Positions 24,060 to 37,089 of a DNA stretch of 64,000 bases are shown one piece after another (the stretch's first letter is position 1; every line of letters starts with the position of its first letter). The DNA comes from Halichoerus grypus (taxonomy: Eukaryota; Chordata; Mammalia; Carnivora; Phocidae): the NCBI RefSeq assembly GCF_964656455.1, contig NC_135715.1, positions 148,235,935 to 148,299,934 of the forward strand. Reading direction: 5' to 3'. A model generated the notes under the pieces. That model saw only the letters and a program-made list of their open reading frames with translations, did not search any database and had not been told where the DNA came from. The position numbers and the translations under genes are program-made.

Positions 24060-25052
24060 TGTGTATGATATATAATATTATTGGAAGTGGAGGTGGGGAG
24101 AAGTGGCCTGATTTGTGAGGAAAATAAAAAGTAAATTCAAGATAATTTGATGATTAAAATTACATGGAAGGTGAGGAAGAGAGAAGAATCAAGGACAGCT
24201 ACAGTTCCTGCTTTAGCAAAGGGGTCAATGGATAGTTCCAGGCAATGAGTTGAGAAGCCTAAGAAAAGGAGCATGTTGCTTTAGGAAGGTGATGAATTCC
24301 ATGTGAGGCAGTTTGAGTTTGAATTGTAAGACATTCATTGGAGCCATGAAATAAGAAACCCAATATGTAGATGTGGAGCTCAGGGCAGATATCTCTGCTA
24401 GAGATAGAAATGTGAGAATCAAAGTATAAATGATAATTACTTCTGTGGAGTGGATGAAATTGATTTAACAAGTACTTGTATAGCATTTGCTATGGAGCAG
24501 GCATTCTTCTTCTTCTAAGTGTTTTTATAAACTTTAGTTTATGTAATCTGTGACTCTGTGAGGTGAGTGTGAAGATTGGAAAGGAATACCTAGAACTAAA
24601 GTCCAAAGAATGAGGATGAGGAAAAAAGATCTGAGAAGATGACTAAGAAATAGCCAGGGAAGCAGGAGGAAACCTGGCAAGCTATAGTGGCACGAACGTT
24701 AAGGGAAGTGGACACTTCAAGAAATTGTTGCAAGTTGACAACGTCTAAAGCACAAAAGGTTCAAAGGAAGGCAAGAGCTAAAAAAACATGCATGGGGTTT
24801 AATGACAATGACATTGTCACCACCCTTGCAAAATTACAAGATTTAGTACAGTGGTGTGGGCAGCAGCAGCTAAACTATTGAAGGAACTGGAACAGAGGCT
24901 GTGAAAACAGCAAGTTAGGATATCATTTTATAAGTGTATCCTGAAAAATAAGAGAGAGCATTTGAAGGGAAACTTTTGTGGAGGGTATAGTTTTATGTTT
25001 CTGCCATTAGAGAGAGGGAGACAAAAGCTAAAACAAAAATAAAATGAATAGA

Positions 25053-25274
25053 GGGGCACCTGGGTGGCTCAGTTGGTTATGCGCCCAACTCTTGATTTCA
25101 GCTCGGGTCATGATCTCGGAGTCCTGGGATTGAGCCCCACATCAGGCTCCACGCTCAGTGGGGAGTCTGCTAGGGATTCTCTCTCTCCCTCTCCCTCTCC
25201 CTCCTCCCCTCCCCCCACTCCCACACATGCTCTCTCTCTTTCTAAAATAAATAAATAATTTTTTGAAAAAAAAT
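25053..25274 (+). repeat. CAN-SINE
   Basis: Plus-oriented. A perfect 20-bp target duplication AAAAATAAAATGAATAGAGG flanks it (25035-25054 and about 25275-25294). The 5' end of the SINE overlaps the Gs of the target. Confidence 0.95.
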
Positions 25275-26249
25275 AAAAATAAAATGAATAGAGGATCCTG
25301 GCCAACAGGTGAAGAGGGTCTAACTTTGGCCTGAAGAAAAGAGTATATTCCATTAAAACAAGAGGTTTTCTTTTTTCAGAGGGGTGTGGATAGAGGGATA
25401 TGATACATTTTCGGGTATGTGCATGTACATGTGTGTGTTTTGTGAGAGAATTGTTGAGAGCAAGTAGAAAGTAGATCTTCTTGCTGTGATTCAATATTCT
25501 AGGCGAATAAGAGGCTGAGATTGTTCAAAATGTCAAGAAGCAGTGGACTTTTAAAAATGTGAGGGTTTGATATTTTCTCTAGATGAAATAAAAGGAGATA
25601 TTGAAAATTTCTTATTAAAAGATTTATGGGCTTCTGGAATCCAAAATTATAAATTCATAATAATCTGTGCCTTCGAAAATCAGTGCTCCTTCTCTCCAGA
25701 TATAAAAATTAAGCTTTTGAAGGATTCAGAGTTGGATTTTATCAATTGGACAGACATAAAAGACAAAAAGGGCAAGACTTTGAGGAGTGTTGGCAAGAGG
25801 AAATATATAAGTGGTTTATTATTTAATCATCAAATAATTTTTCCTGCATGTGTACATTCTTTGTTCAAAAATGTAGATGATATGTTAAGTGAGCAATATC
25901 ACACACTTGGAAATTTAAATATATGAAAATGGCTAAATGCAAACTCATGCTTATTTTAGCATAAAGATGTTACATTTTTAATGTAGATATGCAACATCAT
26001 GACAATTATTAGATATGGCAGCACATCCATCTACCAGATATAGTATTACACAAAGTTAAATTAGTAATGATAATGAGTAGAAGATAAAGTGGGGAATAAT
26101 CATGGTAATGTGAGTTTTAAAAGCTGAATACAAAAATATATGTCTATTTTAAGGTAAACTAAGTAAAAATTGTTCATGCAGAAAAATATGTTTTAATAAG
26201 GGAGGATATATTAGGCCAGTGAGATTATGGATCTATTTTTGAACTTTTT

Positions 26250-26456
26250 TTTAAAGATTTATTTATTTATTTTAGAGAGATAGAAAGAGTCATGTGCATG
26301 AGCAGGGGAAGGGTCTGTGGGAGAGGGAGAGAAGCAGACTCCCAGCTGAGCAAGGTGCCTGACTCAACGTGGGGCTTGATCTCACGACCCCGAGATCATG
26401 ACCTGAGTTGAAACCAAGAGTGGGATGCTCAACTGACTGAGCCACCCAGGCGCCCC
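26250..26456 (-). repeat. CAN-SINE
   Basis: Minus-oriented, with target duplications ATTTTTGAACTTTTT at about 26235 and 26459. Confidence 0.95.
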
Positions 26457-26904
26457 ATATTTTTGAACTTTTTAAACTGTTGTTTCAGTTATCTTGTTTG
26501 TTTGCATACTGAACAACCATTCCTTACCACTTTTGGTTGATACTACTGACCTCAATATGTTCATAAATCCAGTTCTCAGGGAAAGATAGCCTATGTCTGC
26601 CCCAGGAATAAATGTATAAATAATGAACTCTTCATTAATCCACATTAATCGGTGATTCCATTTCCCTTACAGTGATTGGTTTAATTATTTCAGTATGATA
26701 AATCTCTGGCCAATGATATGAGAAAGAAAGTATGCTATTTTCCAGGGCTCGGGATGGGGTACTTTTGCAAAAGATCCTTGCTCTAAATGGAGCCACATGG
26801 GAAAGGCCACATGATGTCCCTGTTCACTTGTCTTTATATGATGCCTATGGCTGAAGCAACCATCTTGTAATATTGAGAATTCCCTGAAATAAAAACTACC
26901 TGCT

Positions 26905-27094
26905 AGGGTCGCCTGGGTGGCTGTTGGTTAGGCGTCTGCCTTCGGCTCAGGTCATGATCCCAGAGTCCTGTGATTGAGCCCCACCTCAAGCTTCCTGCTC
27001 AGCGGGGAGTCTGCTTCTCCCACTCCCTCTCCCTCTGCCCCGCCCCCGGCTTGTGCTCTCTTTCTCTCTCAAATAAAAAAATAAAATCTTAAGA
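26905..27094 (+). repeat. CAN-SINE, first of a second tandem pair
   Basis: Head GGGTCGCCTGGGTGGCTG with a small deletion, tail AAATAAAAAAATAAAATC. Flanked by ATAAAAACTACCTGCT (26889-26904) and by a second copy of that target (about 27095-27108). Confidence 0.95.
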
Positions 27095-27111
27095 AAAAAC
27101 TACCTGCCGTA

Positions 27112-27307
27112 GGGGCGCCTGGGTGGCTCAGTTGGTTGAGCGACTGCCTTCGGCTCAGGTCATGATCCTGGAGTCCCTGGATTGAGTCCCGCATCGGGCT
27201 CCCTGCTCGGCGGGGAGTCTGTTTCTCCCTCTGACCCTCCCCCCTCTCATGTGCTCTCTCTCATTCTCTCTCTCTCAAATGAATGAATAAAATCTTTAAA
27301 AAAAAAA
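27112..27307 (+). repeat. CAN-SINE, second of a second tandem pair
   Basis: Full-length element starting GGGGCGCCTGGGTGGCTCAG. It is followed by poly(A) and a third copy of the target (AAAACTACCTGCT, about 27308-27320). Confidence 0.95.
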
Positions 27308-27705
27308 AAAACTACCTGCTATAAATGATGGAAATAAAATGACAGAAGAACCTAGATTTGCTAACAAGTCTTGAAGCATATTACCTCTGTGCTTTGTAGT
27401 AATAAGACAATATAATGAGATAAGTAGCCTTATTATTTAAGCTAGTGGTGCTGTAGTTTTGTCCTACCACCAGCCAAATGTAACCTAACTGGCAGTTATT
27501 TTTCTGTTTTTACTGTTTCACCAGTTTCACAAACTGGTTATTAATCAATTTGTTTCAATTGCTTTTGATTGAAGGATGCTTAGGAGATGAGAAAATAATA
27601 TCAGTACTACAAAGCCCAGGTCAGAATCCCCTTTTCTTATCATTAAAACTGTTTTGACATTAAAATAATGCCTGATGTTTTGCTATAAAAGAGTCAAATT
27701 TTTAA

Positions 27706-27850
27706 GGTTTTTTAAAAAAGCTTTAGTGTCTTTTATTTTTTTATGTTTTAAAATAAGCTCTCCACCCAACGCGGGACTCAAACTCACCACCCTGAGATCA
27801 AGAGTTGCGTGGTCTTCTCAGTCTACTGACTAAGCCAGCCAGGAACTCCT
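27706..27850 (-). repeat. short tRNA-Lys-type SINE
   Basis: About 145 bp on the minus strand. The head region reads as a tRNA-Lys-like sequence (complement of CTGACTAAGCCAGCCAGG and AGATCAAGAGTTGCGTGG) with an A-rich tail. Target duplications of AAAAGAGTCAAATTTTTA lie at about 27687 and 27851. Confidence 0.85.
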
Positions 27851-28869
27851 AAAAGAGTCAAATTTTTAGATCATGTTTTAGAAGTATATGCAGAGTAAAG
27901 ATAAAATATGGGAAACAATGAAGCAAAACATTCTGATTTGGTAAGTAAATTCATATTAGAAACAGAGTGGTTCAAAAATAAAACAAAATCAAAACAACAA
28001 AAAACCTCCTGAAATAATTGCAGGCTATTGACTCCACTTATGTTTACCTAAAGATTGGCCAATCCTCTAGGAAAACATCTCTTAAGTCTGGCTCTTATTA
28101 CAGGAAGTCATATTTCCGGAGAATTGTGTAATGTGAAATTCCCTAATGTTAGTTAACAGGTCAAATCATAACATTTATCTGTATTTTAGATTGTGACAGT
28201 CTCATTGATAAAAAGCTTTGCTACTCTCTTTCTTTTACATTCAGGAGCAGTTGTCAGATATGATTTTATAAAGTTTCTTCTAAGAATAATACATTAAAAG
28301 CTGTTCACCATGTAGGCCTAACTTCTTGTCATTTATAATGTAAGAAATAAAAGTAAGGAAAATCCCATAGAAAGGAAATGGTGACACCAGGGAGAAAGAG
28401 TGAATATCTTCATGTTACAAACAAATAGCACACATGTGTAAACAATTTATTTAAAAAAAAATAAACAAAAACTGAAGTGGAGAACATGGAGATACAACTA
28501 TATACAGTTAGAGATAAAAGAAACCATAAGGATAAGCATTTTTTAATAGCACTGAATCCCAGAAACAGATTTTTCCCCCAAAGTCTTACATTTGCAAATT
28601 GGCAGAACTTCAATTCAAACATAGGAATTGTGACCATTCAAGGAAAAGGCAACTTCACTTTCTATTCTCACAAGAAAGACCCACTGTTCTTGCAAATAGC
28701 TTCCTCTTTTTTTCCCCTAAAGTGTTTTTCAGATTATTTACAATCTCTAGAAAATAACATTCATCAAATTTTAACTAGGGGATTTTTATTCTCTGTTTTG
28801 GGCCTAAGTCCTATAAGTAAAATAAGTCAAGAAGAAACTCATCAGTTAAAATAATTAAAAAAAATTTTA

Positions 28870-29066
28870 GGGGCGCCTGGGTCGCTCAGTCGGTTAAGCG
28901 TCTGCCTTCAGCTCAAGTCTTAATCCCAGGGTCCTGGGATCAAGCCCCACATCGGGGGGGTGGGTCCCTGCTCAGCAGGGAGACTGCTTCTCCCTCTCCT
29001 GCCTGCCGCTCCCCCTGCTTGTGCTCTCTCTGCCCCCCCAGCAAATAAATAAAATCTTAAAAAATA
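28870..29066 (+). repeat. CAN-SINE
   Basis: Plus-oriented from GGGGCGCCTGGGTCGCTCAG, with a G-run expansion (TCGGGGGGGTGGG) in the centre. Tail AAATAAATAAAATC, then A-rich. Confidence 0.95.
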
Positions 29067-29742
29067 TTTTTAATTTTGTGTGTATATTTTTAAAAAGGAA
29101 AAACAATATCCCTCTAAACAATAATAAGAAATATTACTTCTTATTGCTAGTTAAGAGAGAATAGAGACCCGGAAGTAGAGAAGGAAAATTGAGAAGCGAT
29201 GGGAGGGAAGGAGGAGAATAAAGAGATAATTAAAAGTTATGAATATGGAAAATGTAAATACGTAAAAATATTTCTAAAAATCCTTAAAGTCTGAAGAGAA
29301 TGTGATAGAGATCTCTTTATACTAAAACTACAGCCGTCAAAGGGAAACCAGGTAGAAACACATAATAAAGGAAATAATGACAACTACCAAAGATTCTTCA
29401 TGATATATTTACCCATAATCACCGAAAGTCTTTTAGAAAAATATTCATGGAATAATTTCTCTAGGTTTTACAGTTAAATTTGTGAGACATTTTTTTTCAA
29501 AAGAAGGTGGCATTCATTTCTTTGAGTTCATCTTTCCTCATCACAGTGACTCTGATTCCCATACTAACTCAATTTAGTTAAAAGCAAAGCTTGTCATGGC
29601 ATACTGCTTTCATTTCTTTTCTTTAAGGGGAAAAAAACAAATAAAGTTAATGTTCTATATCTAAACCAAAATCGAGGTTTCTGAGAATTCAATTCTGTTC
29701 AACTACTAATGCTAATAGCTCCAAATAGAAGTAAATGGAAAA

Positions 29743-29959
29743 GTCCATCGTCTCTCATGGTTCGTCTCCCAAACAAACTGAGGGTTCTAGAGGGGAGGGG
29801 GGTGGGAGGATGGGTTAGCCTGGTGATGGGTATTAAAGAGGGCACGTTCTGCATGGAGCACTGGGTGTTATGCACAAACAATGAATCGTGGAACACTACA
29901 TCAAAAACTAATGATGTAATGTATGGTGATTAACATAACAATAAAAAATTTTAAAAAAA
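29743..29959 (+). mobile_element. 5'-truncated L1 3' end
   Basis: About 217 bp matching the carnivore L1 3' UTR that I know (GATGGGTATTAAAGAGGGCA, GAGCACTGGGTGTTATGC, AAAAACTAATGATGTAATGT), ending in an A-rich tail. A 16-bp target duplication AGAAGTAAATGGAAAA lies at 29727-29742 and about 29960-29975. A recent-looking, heavily truncated L1 insertion in TFPI intron 1, antisense to the gene. Confidence 0.9.
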
Positions 29960-30283
29960 AGAAGTAAATGGAAAAAACACAAACGAATACCGTAAACTTA
30001 GGTGTGAGGAGACAGAAAAGAACTAAATATATTAACTGTGGCTTTCTCTATTATTCGTAGTATCCATATTAAAGAAGAGAACGATATAGAAAAATCTATG
30101 GTTGCTTCTATTTTTCCTACTGTTTGTATTTGTTTTTCTAGGTACCCATTTTAGAGTAAGATAGGAAAATGGCATTGCAGACCTTGCTTCTCTATGTCTG
30201 TTTATTATCTTTTGGTTATATAACTAATTTATTAATTCTAATGAATCTATCATCTTTTGGTTATACAAATCATTTATTAATTC

Positions 30284-30489
30284 TTTTTTTTTAAGATTTT
30301 ATTTATTTATTTAGAGAGACAGAGAGAGCGTGAGTGGGGAGGTGCAGAGGGAAAGCGAGAGAGAATCTCAAGCAGACTCCACACTGAGCACAGAGCCTGA
30401 CATGGGGCTTCACCTCACAACACTGAGATCACGACCTGAACCAAAATCAAGAATCAGACACTTAACCAACTGAGCCAACCTGGCGCCCC
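30284..30489 (-). repeat. CAN-SINE, diverged
   Basis: Minus-oriented, ending GAGCCAACCTGGCGCCCC. Flanked by imperfect ATTTATTAA-type duplications. Confidence 0.93.
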
Positions 30490-30814
30490 AATTATTTATT
30501 AAATCTAATGATTCTATTAACTCATATTGAAGATGACATCTATGGGCAGGGGGTTTATGAACTTTGGAAAGACATAGAAAGACAGTTGCGACCATTCAAA
30601 TTAGAACTGTAATTCATAGCTAATGGAAATCAGGTTGATATGACCTTTTCTTATTTCAAGAATCAAAGTCAGGTCAATTTTCTTATTTCCCCTCAAAGTT
30701 TGTTGCAGATTTTGTCTCTGTTTAGACAAATATATTAGAGTCTTCTCAATTTTCTGCTTCTGATGATCTCAATTTATATGAAAAAAGGAGAGCAAAATGT
30801 TAGCCCACTTACGA

Positions 30815-31302
30815 TGTAGGGGCCCAGAGCAGACTGCCCCAAGATGGGCCACTTTGGCATGATTCTGAGCTGAAGGCAGTCAACACCCTAAGAGCTCAAG
30901 AAAAACTTTTGTCCATCCCTTAACTACATAGAAGAATCTAAATTGGGGGTCTTTCCCAGAATAAAAGTTATTAGCAGAGATAAATTTTATCTTGAGCGAT
31001 CTATCTGTATGGCAGGACAAATATCTAATTACCAAACATCTGTTCTTCTTCTTATTGTTCTGTGAATTGCATTCCTTTCCTCTGAAGTCTGAGACCTCTA
31101 CCCCCTTCTTCTTAGTTCAGAATGACATATAAACCTCATTTTACCCTGACCATCTTTGGAATTTCCATGTCTGTGTGGATTCCCCATATGTATGATATTA
31201 AATTTGATTTCTCCTGTTAATCTGTCTCATGTCAATTTGATTCTAAGTCCAGCTAGAAGGGCCTTTGAAGAGGACAGAAAGCAAGTATCTCTTGTTCTGA
31301 CT
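30815..31302 (+). mobile_element. solo LTR of an endogenous retrovirus (copy A)
   Basis: The sequence begins TGTAGGGGCCCAGAGCAG and carries LTR-like blocks shared with 41076-41618: CAAGATGG, CCACTTTGGCATGA, AATTGCATTCCTTTC, GGAATTCC-type and CTGTCTCATGTCAATTTGAT. The 3' boundary is uncertain. No retroviral coding sequence is attached. Confidence 0.75.
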
Positions 31303-31513
31303 GGAAAAGTGTTATAGTTCCAAAAATTATCTAAAGTTTTTATCCTTAGGTATAATAAACACGATGAACCAATAATGATAAATTTTCTCATTCTTCAGTG
31401 GGTTAAATTGCTGGTGAAATAAGTCCTAATGTGAAAAAATCCTATAATTTATGATTGTGCTCTAATGAAAAGTATCTGGAGGAGTGTGAGCTTAGTTCAA
31501 GATTGGAACTGCA

Positions 31514-31719
31514 GGGGCACGTGGGTGGTTCAGTTTGTTAAGTGTCTGCTTTCTGCTCAGGTCATGATCCCAGGATCCTGAGATGGAGTCCCACATAGGG
31601 CTCCCTGCTCAGTGGGGAGTCTGCTTCTCCCTCTCCCTCTGCCCCTCCCCACCATTCATGCTCTTTCTCTCTCTCTCAAATAAATAAACTAAATATTTTT
31701 TAAAAATTAAAAAATAAAA
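31514..31719 (+). repeat. CAN-SINE
   Basis: Plus-oriented, with a 15-bp target duplication AGATTGGAACTGCAG at 31500 and about 31721. Confidence 0.95.
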
Positions 31720-32314
31720 AAAGATTGGAACTGCAGTTGTTGGTGACTGTACCCATATGTTTAGATGACATCCTGAGTTCAACTTCCCTGAATCATTGCT
31801 GTAAAGGAACAGGGAGCCCCCAGGGAGCTGAGTCATGGACTTCCAGGAATCATTAGCATGTTGATCTTCAGCTACTTCCATTCAAGACTATAAAATGTCA
31901 GACCCATAAAAGAATGAGAACTATGGGCCAGAGAATGAAAGGCAATGGTGCCACTTCCTTTTTTACTCAGAGCATCCAACAAATAGTTCTTTTTTTCTTG
32001 GCTTCTTACAATGAATGCTCATTATTTTACATTTTTATAAAGACGAGTTAGTTTGTCCAAATTGTCATTTCTTTTTTCCTATCCAAATTCAATCTAATAC
32101 ATACTCATGTAATCAGAAATCAGATAATATCTTCTTGTAAATGCCCTACTTAATTCCTTTGATTGTAATTTTCTAAGAATGGAGAACAGAGTTTTGATTT
32201 TTTGGTAAGCTACTTTAAATCTTAATAATTAAATTCATTTATACATTATTAAAATGTATGACATTGCATACTTTTTGTATCATGCAAAGGATCTAATATA
32301 TAAAAAGCATATAG

Positions 32315-32527
32315 TGGGACACCTGGGTGGTTTAGTCGGTTAAGCGTCTGCCTTCAGCTCAGGTCATGATCCCAGGGTCCTGGGATGAGTCCTGCATCAG
32401 GCTCCCTGCTCAGCTGGGAGCCTGCTTCTCTCTCTGCAGTCTGCTCCCCCTGCTTGTGCACTCTAGCTCTCTCTCTCTCTCGGACAAATAAATAAATAAA
32501 ATCTAATAAATAAATAAATAAATAAAT
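32315..32527 (+). repeat. CAN-SINE
   Basis: Plus-oriented from GGGACACCTGGGTGG, ending in a long (TAAA)n tail. Target duplication AAAGCATATAGT at 32303 and about 32529. Confidence 0.95.
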
Positions 32528-32723
32528 AAAAAGCATATAGTTAATGCTCAGCTTTGAAGATATTAAAAATTGAATGTGCTTATTCAAGTGTAATGATAGA
32601 ACTGAAAGTGATCTTAAAATGATTTAATTTCTTCTTTAGCTCCTCAAAAAGATCTTTTCTCAAAGATTTGTTTTTCATGGGATAACTTTATATGGCTTAT
32701 CTCACACAAAAACTTTATAAAGA

Positions 32724-32833
32724 GGGGCACCTGGCTGTCTCAGGTGATAGTCCATGCCAGTCTTGATATCAGGGTTCTGAGTTTGAGCCCTGTTGGATAT
32801 AGAGGTTGCTTAAAAATAAAAATCTTTAAAAAA
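32724..32833 (+). repeat. short tRNA-Lys-type SINE
   Basis: About 110 bp: head GGGGCACCTGGCTGTCTCAG, a B-box-like GAGTTTGAGCCC, then GCTTAAAAATAAAAATC and poly(A). A 16-bp perfect target duplication AAAAACTTTATAAAGA lies at 32708-32723 and about 32834-32849. Lacks the CT-rich body of the long elements. Confidence 0.88.
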
Positions 32834-33556
32834 AAAAACTTTATAAAGATAACTTCTTTATTTTGCCTTCTCCAGGACATATTACTACTTGATACTCCTT
32901 TTGATCCTAACTCTATATACTGTTTTCTTTAGATATTTAATCACATCTCAGATATATCCTTCATGGTGATATGTAGGCTCCTGAGGGAAACTACAGACTT
33001 CTTTCTAAAATACAAATACACATGTGCACAGATATTTTTTTCACACACATTTATGAAGACCATCCATGGATGTTCACTCATTCATGTCTTTTTAAGTGAG
33101 GCATCCAGTAACTATTACAAGGATAGATGGTCACTTGTATCTCCTTCCTGAATATGGAGATGATAATATGGAATGCAGTAAGTGGTAATGGGAAGAGTTA
33201 TGTTGATAAAACAATGAAATGGCAAACGATCATTTCAGGGACCTTTAACTTTTTAAAGGGCTTTAATTAATTAATGCAAACCTAAAATGGCTTTAAAGAA
33301 GCTGACCACAAATAGAAGAAAAAAAAAAAAACTCTTGCCATGTGATTTGAGGCTAATCTAAATTCTCCTTGATTAAACATCTTTCCTCAGTTGATACATT
33401 CATCAGGATTTCCTTAAGAGAAAACATACAAAACATACAAAAAGAGGTTAATCCTGGGACGTCTGGAACCAGATAGAATAAAATTATTGGCACCAAAAGA
33501 AGGGCCTAGCCATTTCTAGGAAAAACTGCCTCTCTCACAATTTTTTGTTAAACCAC

Positions 33557-33763
33557 ATTTTTTATTTTTTTTTTAAAGATTGTATTTATTTATTTGACAG
33601 AGAGACACACAGCAAAAGAGGGAACACAAGCGGGGGGAGTGGAAGAGGGAGAAGCAGGCTTCCCACGGAGCAGGAAGCCCGATGCAGGGCTCGATCCCAG
33701 GACCCTGGGATCATGACCTGAGCCGAAGGCAGACGCTTAACGACTGAGCCACCCAGGCGCCCC
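33557..33763 (-). repeat. CAN-SINE, near consensus
   Basis: Minus-oriented full-length element with a 12-bp perfect target duplication TTGTTAAACCAC at 33545-33556 and 33764-33775. Among the youngest copies here. Confidence 0.97.
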
Positions 33764-34429
33764 TTGTTAAACCACGTTAACATCAGGATGTGGATATATA
33801 ATGATTTCTCATTGTGTACCAGTTTCCTTTTCTCATAGACTGAACAACCTTGCTAAATGAGATTAAAACCACAGAACTCAAACAAGATGTGTAGAAACTC
33901 GAATAATGTACGCGCTCTTGTACGTGATTATAAAATCAAATTCTAATGCTAAATAAATATAGTCTACAATATTTATCATTTGGGATTATGTTTGCTTCAA
34001 CTGGTATAAATAATTGAGCTGTGAGGTAACTTTAAACATCCTAATTAATATACATGTAATTGGAGTCATGGAAAGAGAGGAGTGTGCCTAAGAAGGAAAT
34101 GTGCATCAGATGGAAATGTGGATCTATACAAAGGAATGAAGATGCCAGAGCATGTAACTACATGGGCAAATATAAAAGATTTTTTTAACATTTAAATCTG
34201 TTTAAAAGATAATTACCTCACCAATTTTGACAAATATATCATACTAATACGTTAGTAAAAGGAGTTTGGAAAATATGGCTAGTCTTTCTAGCTTCATAAA
34301 TTTTCTGTAAATCTAAATGTATTTAATTAAAAAGTTTATTTTAAAAAAGATAACTCACTGAAACCAGAATAATGACATTGTAGTGTGTTACTAATAACAT
34401 ATATGGAAACAAAATGTATGACAACAATA

Positions 34430-35520
34430 GCACAAAGGCCAGGGAAGGAAAAGTAGAAGTATACTGTTTGAAATTCCTTGTACTATAAGAGAAATGGCTT
34501 AATATCTCTCAAAAGTAGACTGGGATATATCAAAGCTGTATATTCTAAGCCCCCAAACAACCACTAAAGTAAAAAGAGTGATAGCAAATAAACCAACAGG
34601 GATAAAATATTATCATACATAGTACTAAATTCAAAAGAAGACCCCAAATAAGTAAAAAAGAGAACAAAAATAGATAGGACCCATAGAACAACAGCTTAAT
34701 GCGAGACTTAAATTCAAACATATCAATTATCATATCAAATGTAAATGTTTTAATTTAAAGGCAAATATTGTCTGGGGTGCCTGGATGGCTCAGTCAGTTA
34801 AGCATCCCACTCTTGATTTCGGCTGGGATCGTGATCTCAGGGTCATGGAATCAAGCTCTGTCTTGGGCTCTACACTTAGGAAGTCTGCCTCTCTCTCTTT
34901 CTCTCTCCCTCTGCCCCTTCCCCTGCTGGAGCACATGCACACTCTCTCATATAAAGAAAATCTTAAAAAATAATAATAATAAAGGCAAATATTGCCTGAT
35001 TGAATAAAACATCAAGATCAAGCTATCTGTTGCCTAAAAGCTCATTTTATATACAAACACACAAGTTAAAAGTTCAAAGACCTTGATATAGACTGATAAA
35101 AGAATAGATAAGGTACAAATTACTCATGTGAAGAAATGGAGGTTTCACATCGTTGTAGATTCTAGTATAAGTTAATATTATAAATAACTTTATGCCTATA
35201 AATTTGAAAACTTAGATAAAAGGACCAATTTCTTGAAAGACATAAACTACCAAAGCTCACTCAAGAAGAAATAGATAATCTGAATAGCCCTATAATTATT
35301 TTTTAAAAATTGAATTTTATAATTACAAACCTTTCTACAAAGAAAACTTCAGTCCCAGATGGTTTCACTGGTGAATTCCACCAAACATTTAAAGAAGAAA
35401 TAATATGAATTTTACATTAACTACTCCAGAAAATTTAACAGAAGGGAGGGAATACTTGCCAACTCAATCTGTGAGGCCCAAATTACCCTGGTACTAAAAC
35501 TAAAAAAGACAATATGACTA
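34430..35520 (+). repeat. L1 fragment (ORF2 region)
   Basis: L1 ORF2-like stretches are recognisable (for example the block before CATATCAATTATCATATCAA and the later CCCAGATGGTTTCACTGGTG, AATTCCACCAAACATTTAAA). Many stops interrupt it and a SINE (34774-34980) splits it. Non-coding relic. Confidence 0.7.
34774..34980 (+). repeat. CAN-SINE inserted in L1
   Basis: Plus-oriented from GGGGTGCCTGGATGGCTCAG. Target duplication AAAGGCAAATATTG(T/C)CT at 34757 and 34981. Confidence 0.95.
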
Positions 35521-35729
35521 AAAAAATTAGCCTTCAGTACAGCCATATTAGGTAAAAATATGTTCCTATTTTCATCAGGAAATAAAACAGGAAGAATCTA
35601 TTTTGATTTTTAAAAATTCAGGTATCCAACATTATAATATTTGTACTCTTATTCTATTAATTGAGAAAATGTAAAGGGAGTATTATTAGGAATCTAGAAT
35701 TCTTCAAACTGAATTCTTACTAATAGTTT

Positions 35730-36090
35730 TCTTTTACTATTTTCTACTGTAGTAGATACACCATGAAATATGCTATTTTAACCATTTTTAAGTGTACAAC
35801 TCTGTGGCATTAATTCCATTCACAATGCTGTACAATCATCACCACTACCTATTTCTGAAATTTCTCATCACCCCAAAGAGAAATTCGGTATGCATTAAGC
35901 AATAACTCACCATTCATCCCTTCTTCTAGATGCTGGTAACCTCTAATATACTCTCTGGCTCTGTGAACTCGTCTATTCTGGATACACACATGGAATTATA
36001 CACCGTATGTTCTTCTCTGTCTGGCTTATTTCACTTAGCATAATGTTTTCAGGGTTCATTCATATAGCATGAATCAGAAATTTATTCATT
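35730..36090 (-). repeat. L1 fragment (3' region, antisense)
   Basis: Contains the familiar antisense L1 blocks TTTTTAAGTGTACAACTCTG, TACAATCATCACCACTACCT and CTTATTTCACTTAGCATAAT. Short and diverged. Confidence 0.7.
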
Positions 36091-36901
36091 TTGTTTTCAT
36101 GTATACTTGAAAATAGTTGGCACAAAAAGAGCAAGAGTAGGCATATGATATTTTGATATAATCATTTTGATTCATTTTCTAAGATACTTTCAGTTTTCCT
36201 AAATGAACTTTAAAAATATCAAAATTTTGCAACAAACACTATTATTCTGAAGACTCAACCTGTTACCAAGATTTACTCCATTTCTAAGCCTTGTGGAATG
36301 AGGAATGAGGTGAAGCTTAGAGATGGGTTATTATGGGGTTCAAGGATAGCTTAGACATTGATAAGAATCATGAACAAGAGAGAGAAACAGACTGACAGCA
36401 GAGTGGTGGTGGTGCTGAGGGTGTGATACAGTTGAAGTGTATCCGTGGCACATTATGCTTGGTAATAAAAACACTACATTTTATTAGTGCCATATTGATT
36501 GATACTTTCACATTTCTGATGTTGAAATAGCCTAATCAACAACATATAATATTTATTCAGTCTAGAGAGAATGCTACCATTACATTTTGATTTGGGAATT
36601 CCTTGCAATAAGTCCATGTCACCTCAGGAAACTGGCCCACCAGACAGAACAATTGGGATAGAAATATTGCATCACTGAGACTTCTACTATGGACCATGGT
36701 GTCCTTTTACTCTTTTGTTTTTAAAATAAATTTAAAATGGGTTTGTTCCAACTGAGAGAGAACATCGAATCCCAAAGGAAGGCCTGAAAAGAGATGAATA
36801 GAGCAGATTTGACATGGGTCCAGTGGTTTTTGTTATTAGTTCTGGAAAGAAAAATTGTGGAAAAGACTAGGTCACCCTCAACCTTTTGGTAGTTGAATCT
36901 T

Positions 36902-37089
36902 TTTTTTTTCTCCCCAAAGATTTTATCTATTTATTTGAGAGAGAAAAAGCAAGAGAGATAACAGAGGGAGAGGGAGAAGCAGACTGTTGACTGAGCGGAG
37001 AGCCCAATGCAGGGCTCAATCCCAGGATCCTGAGATCATGACCTGAGCTGAAGGCAGCCACTTAACAGACTGAGCCACCCAGGTGCCCC
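36902..37089 (-). repeat. CAN-SINE
   Basis: Minus-oriented, with a perfect 16-bp target duplication TTGGTAGTTGAATCTT at 36886 and 37090. The last SINE before the exon 1 region. Confidence 0.96.

Noticed and set aside
25108..25494. 128-codon minus-strand frame
   Set aside because: Its C-terminal part is the SINE body read backwards (Arg/Glu-rich), a frequent artefact here.
28477..28854. 125-codon plus-strand frame
   Set aside because: No recognised motif, no codon or splice support, within intron 1 and antisense to TFPI.
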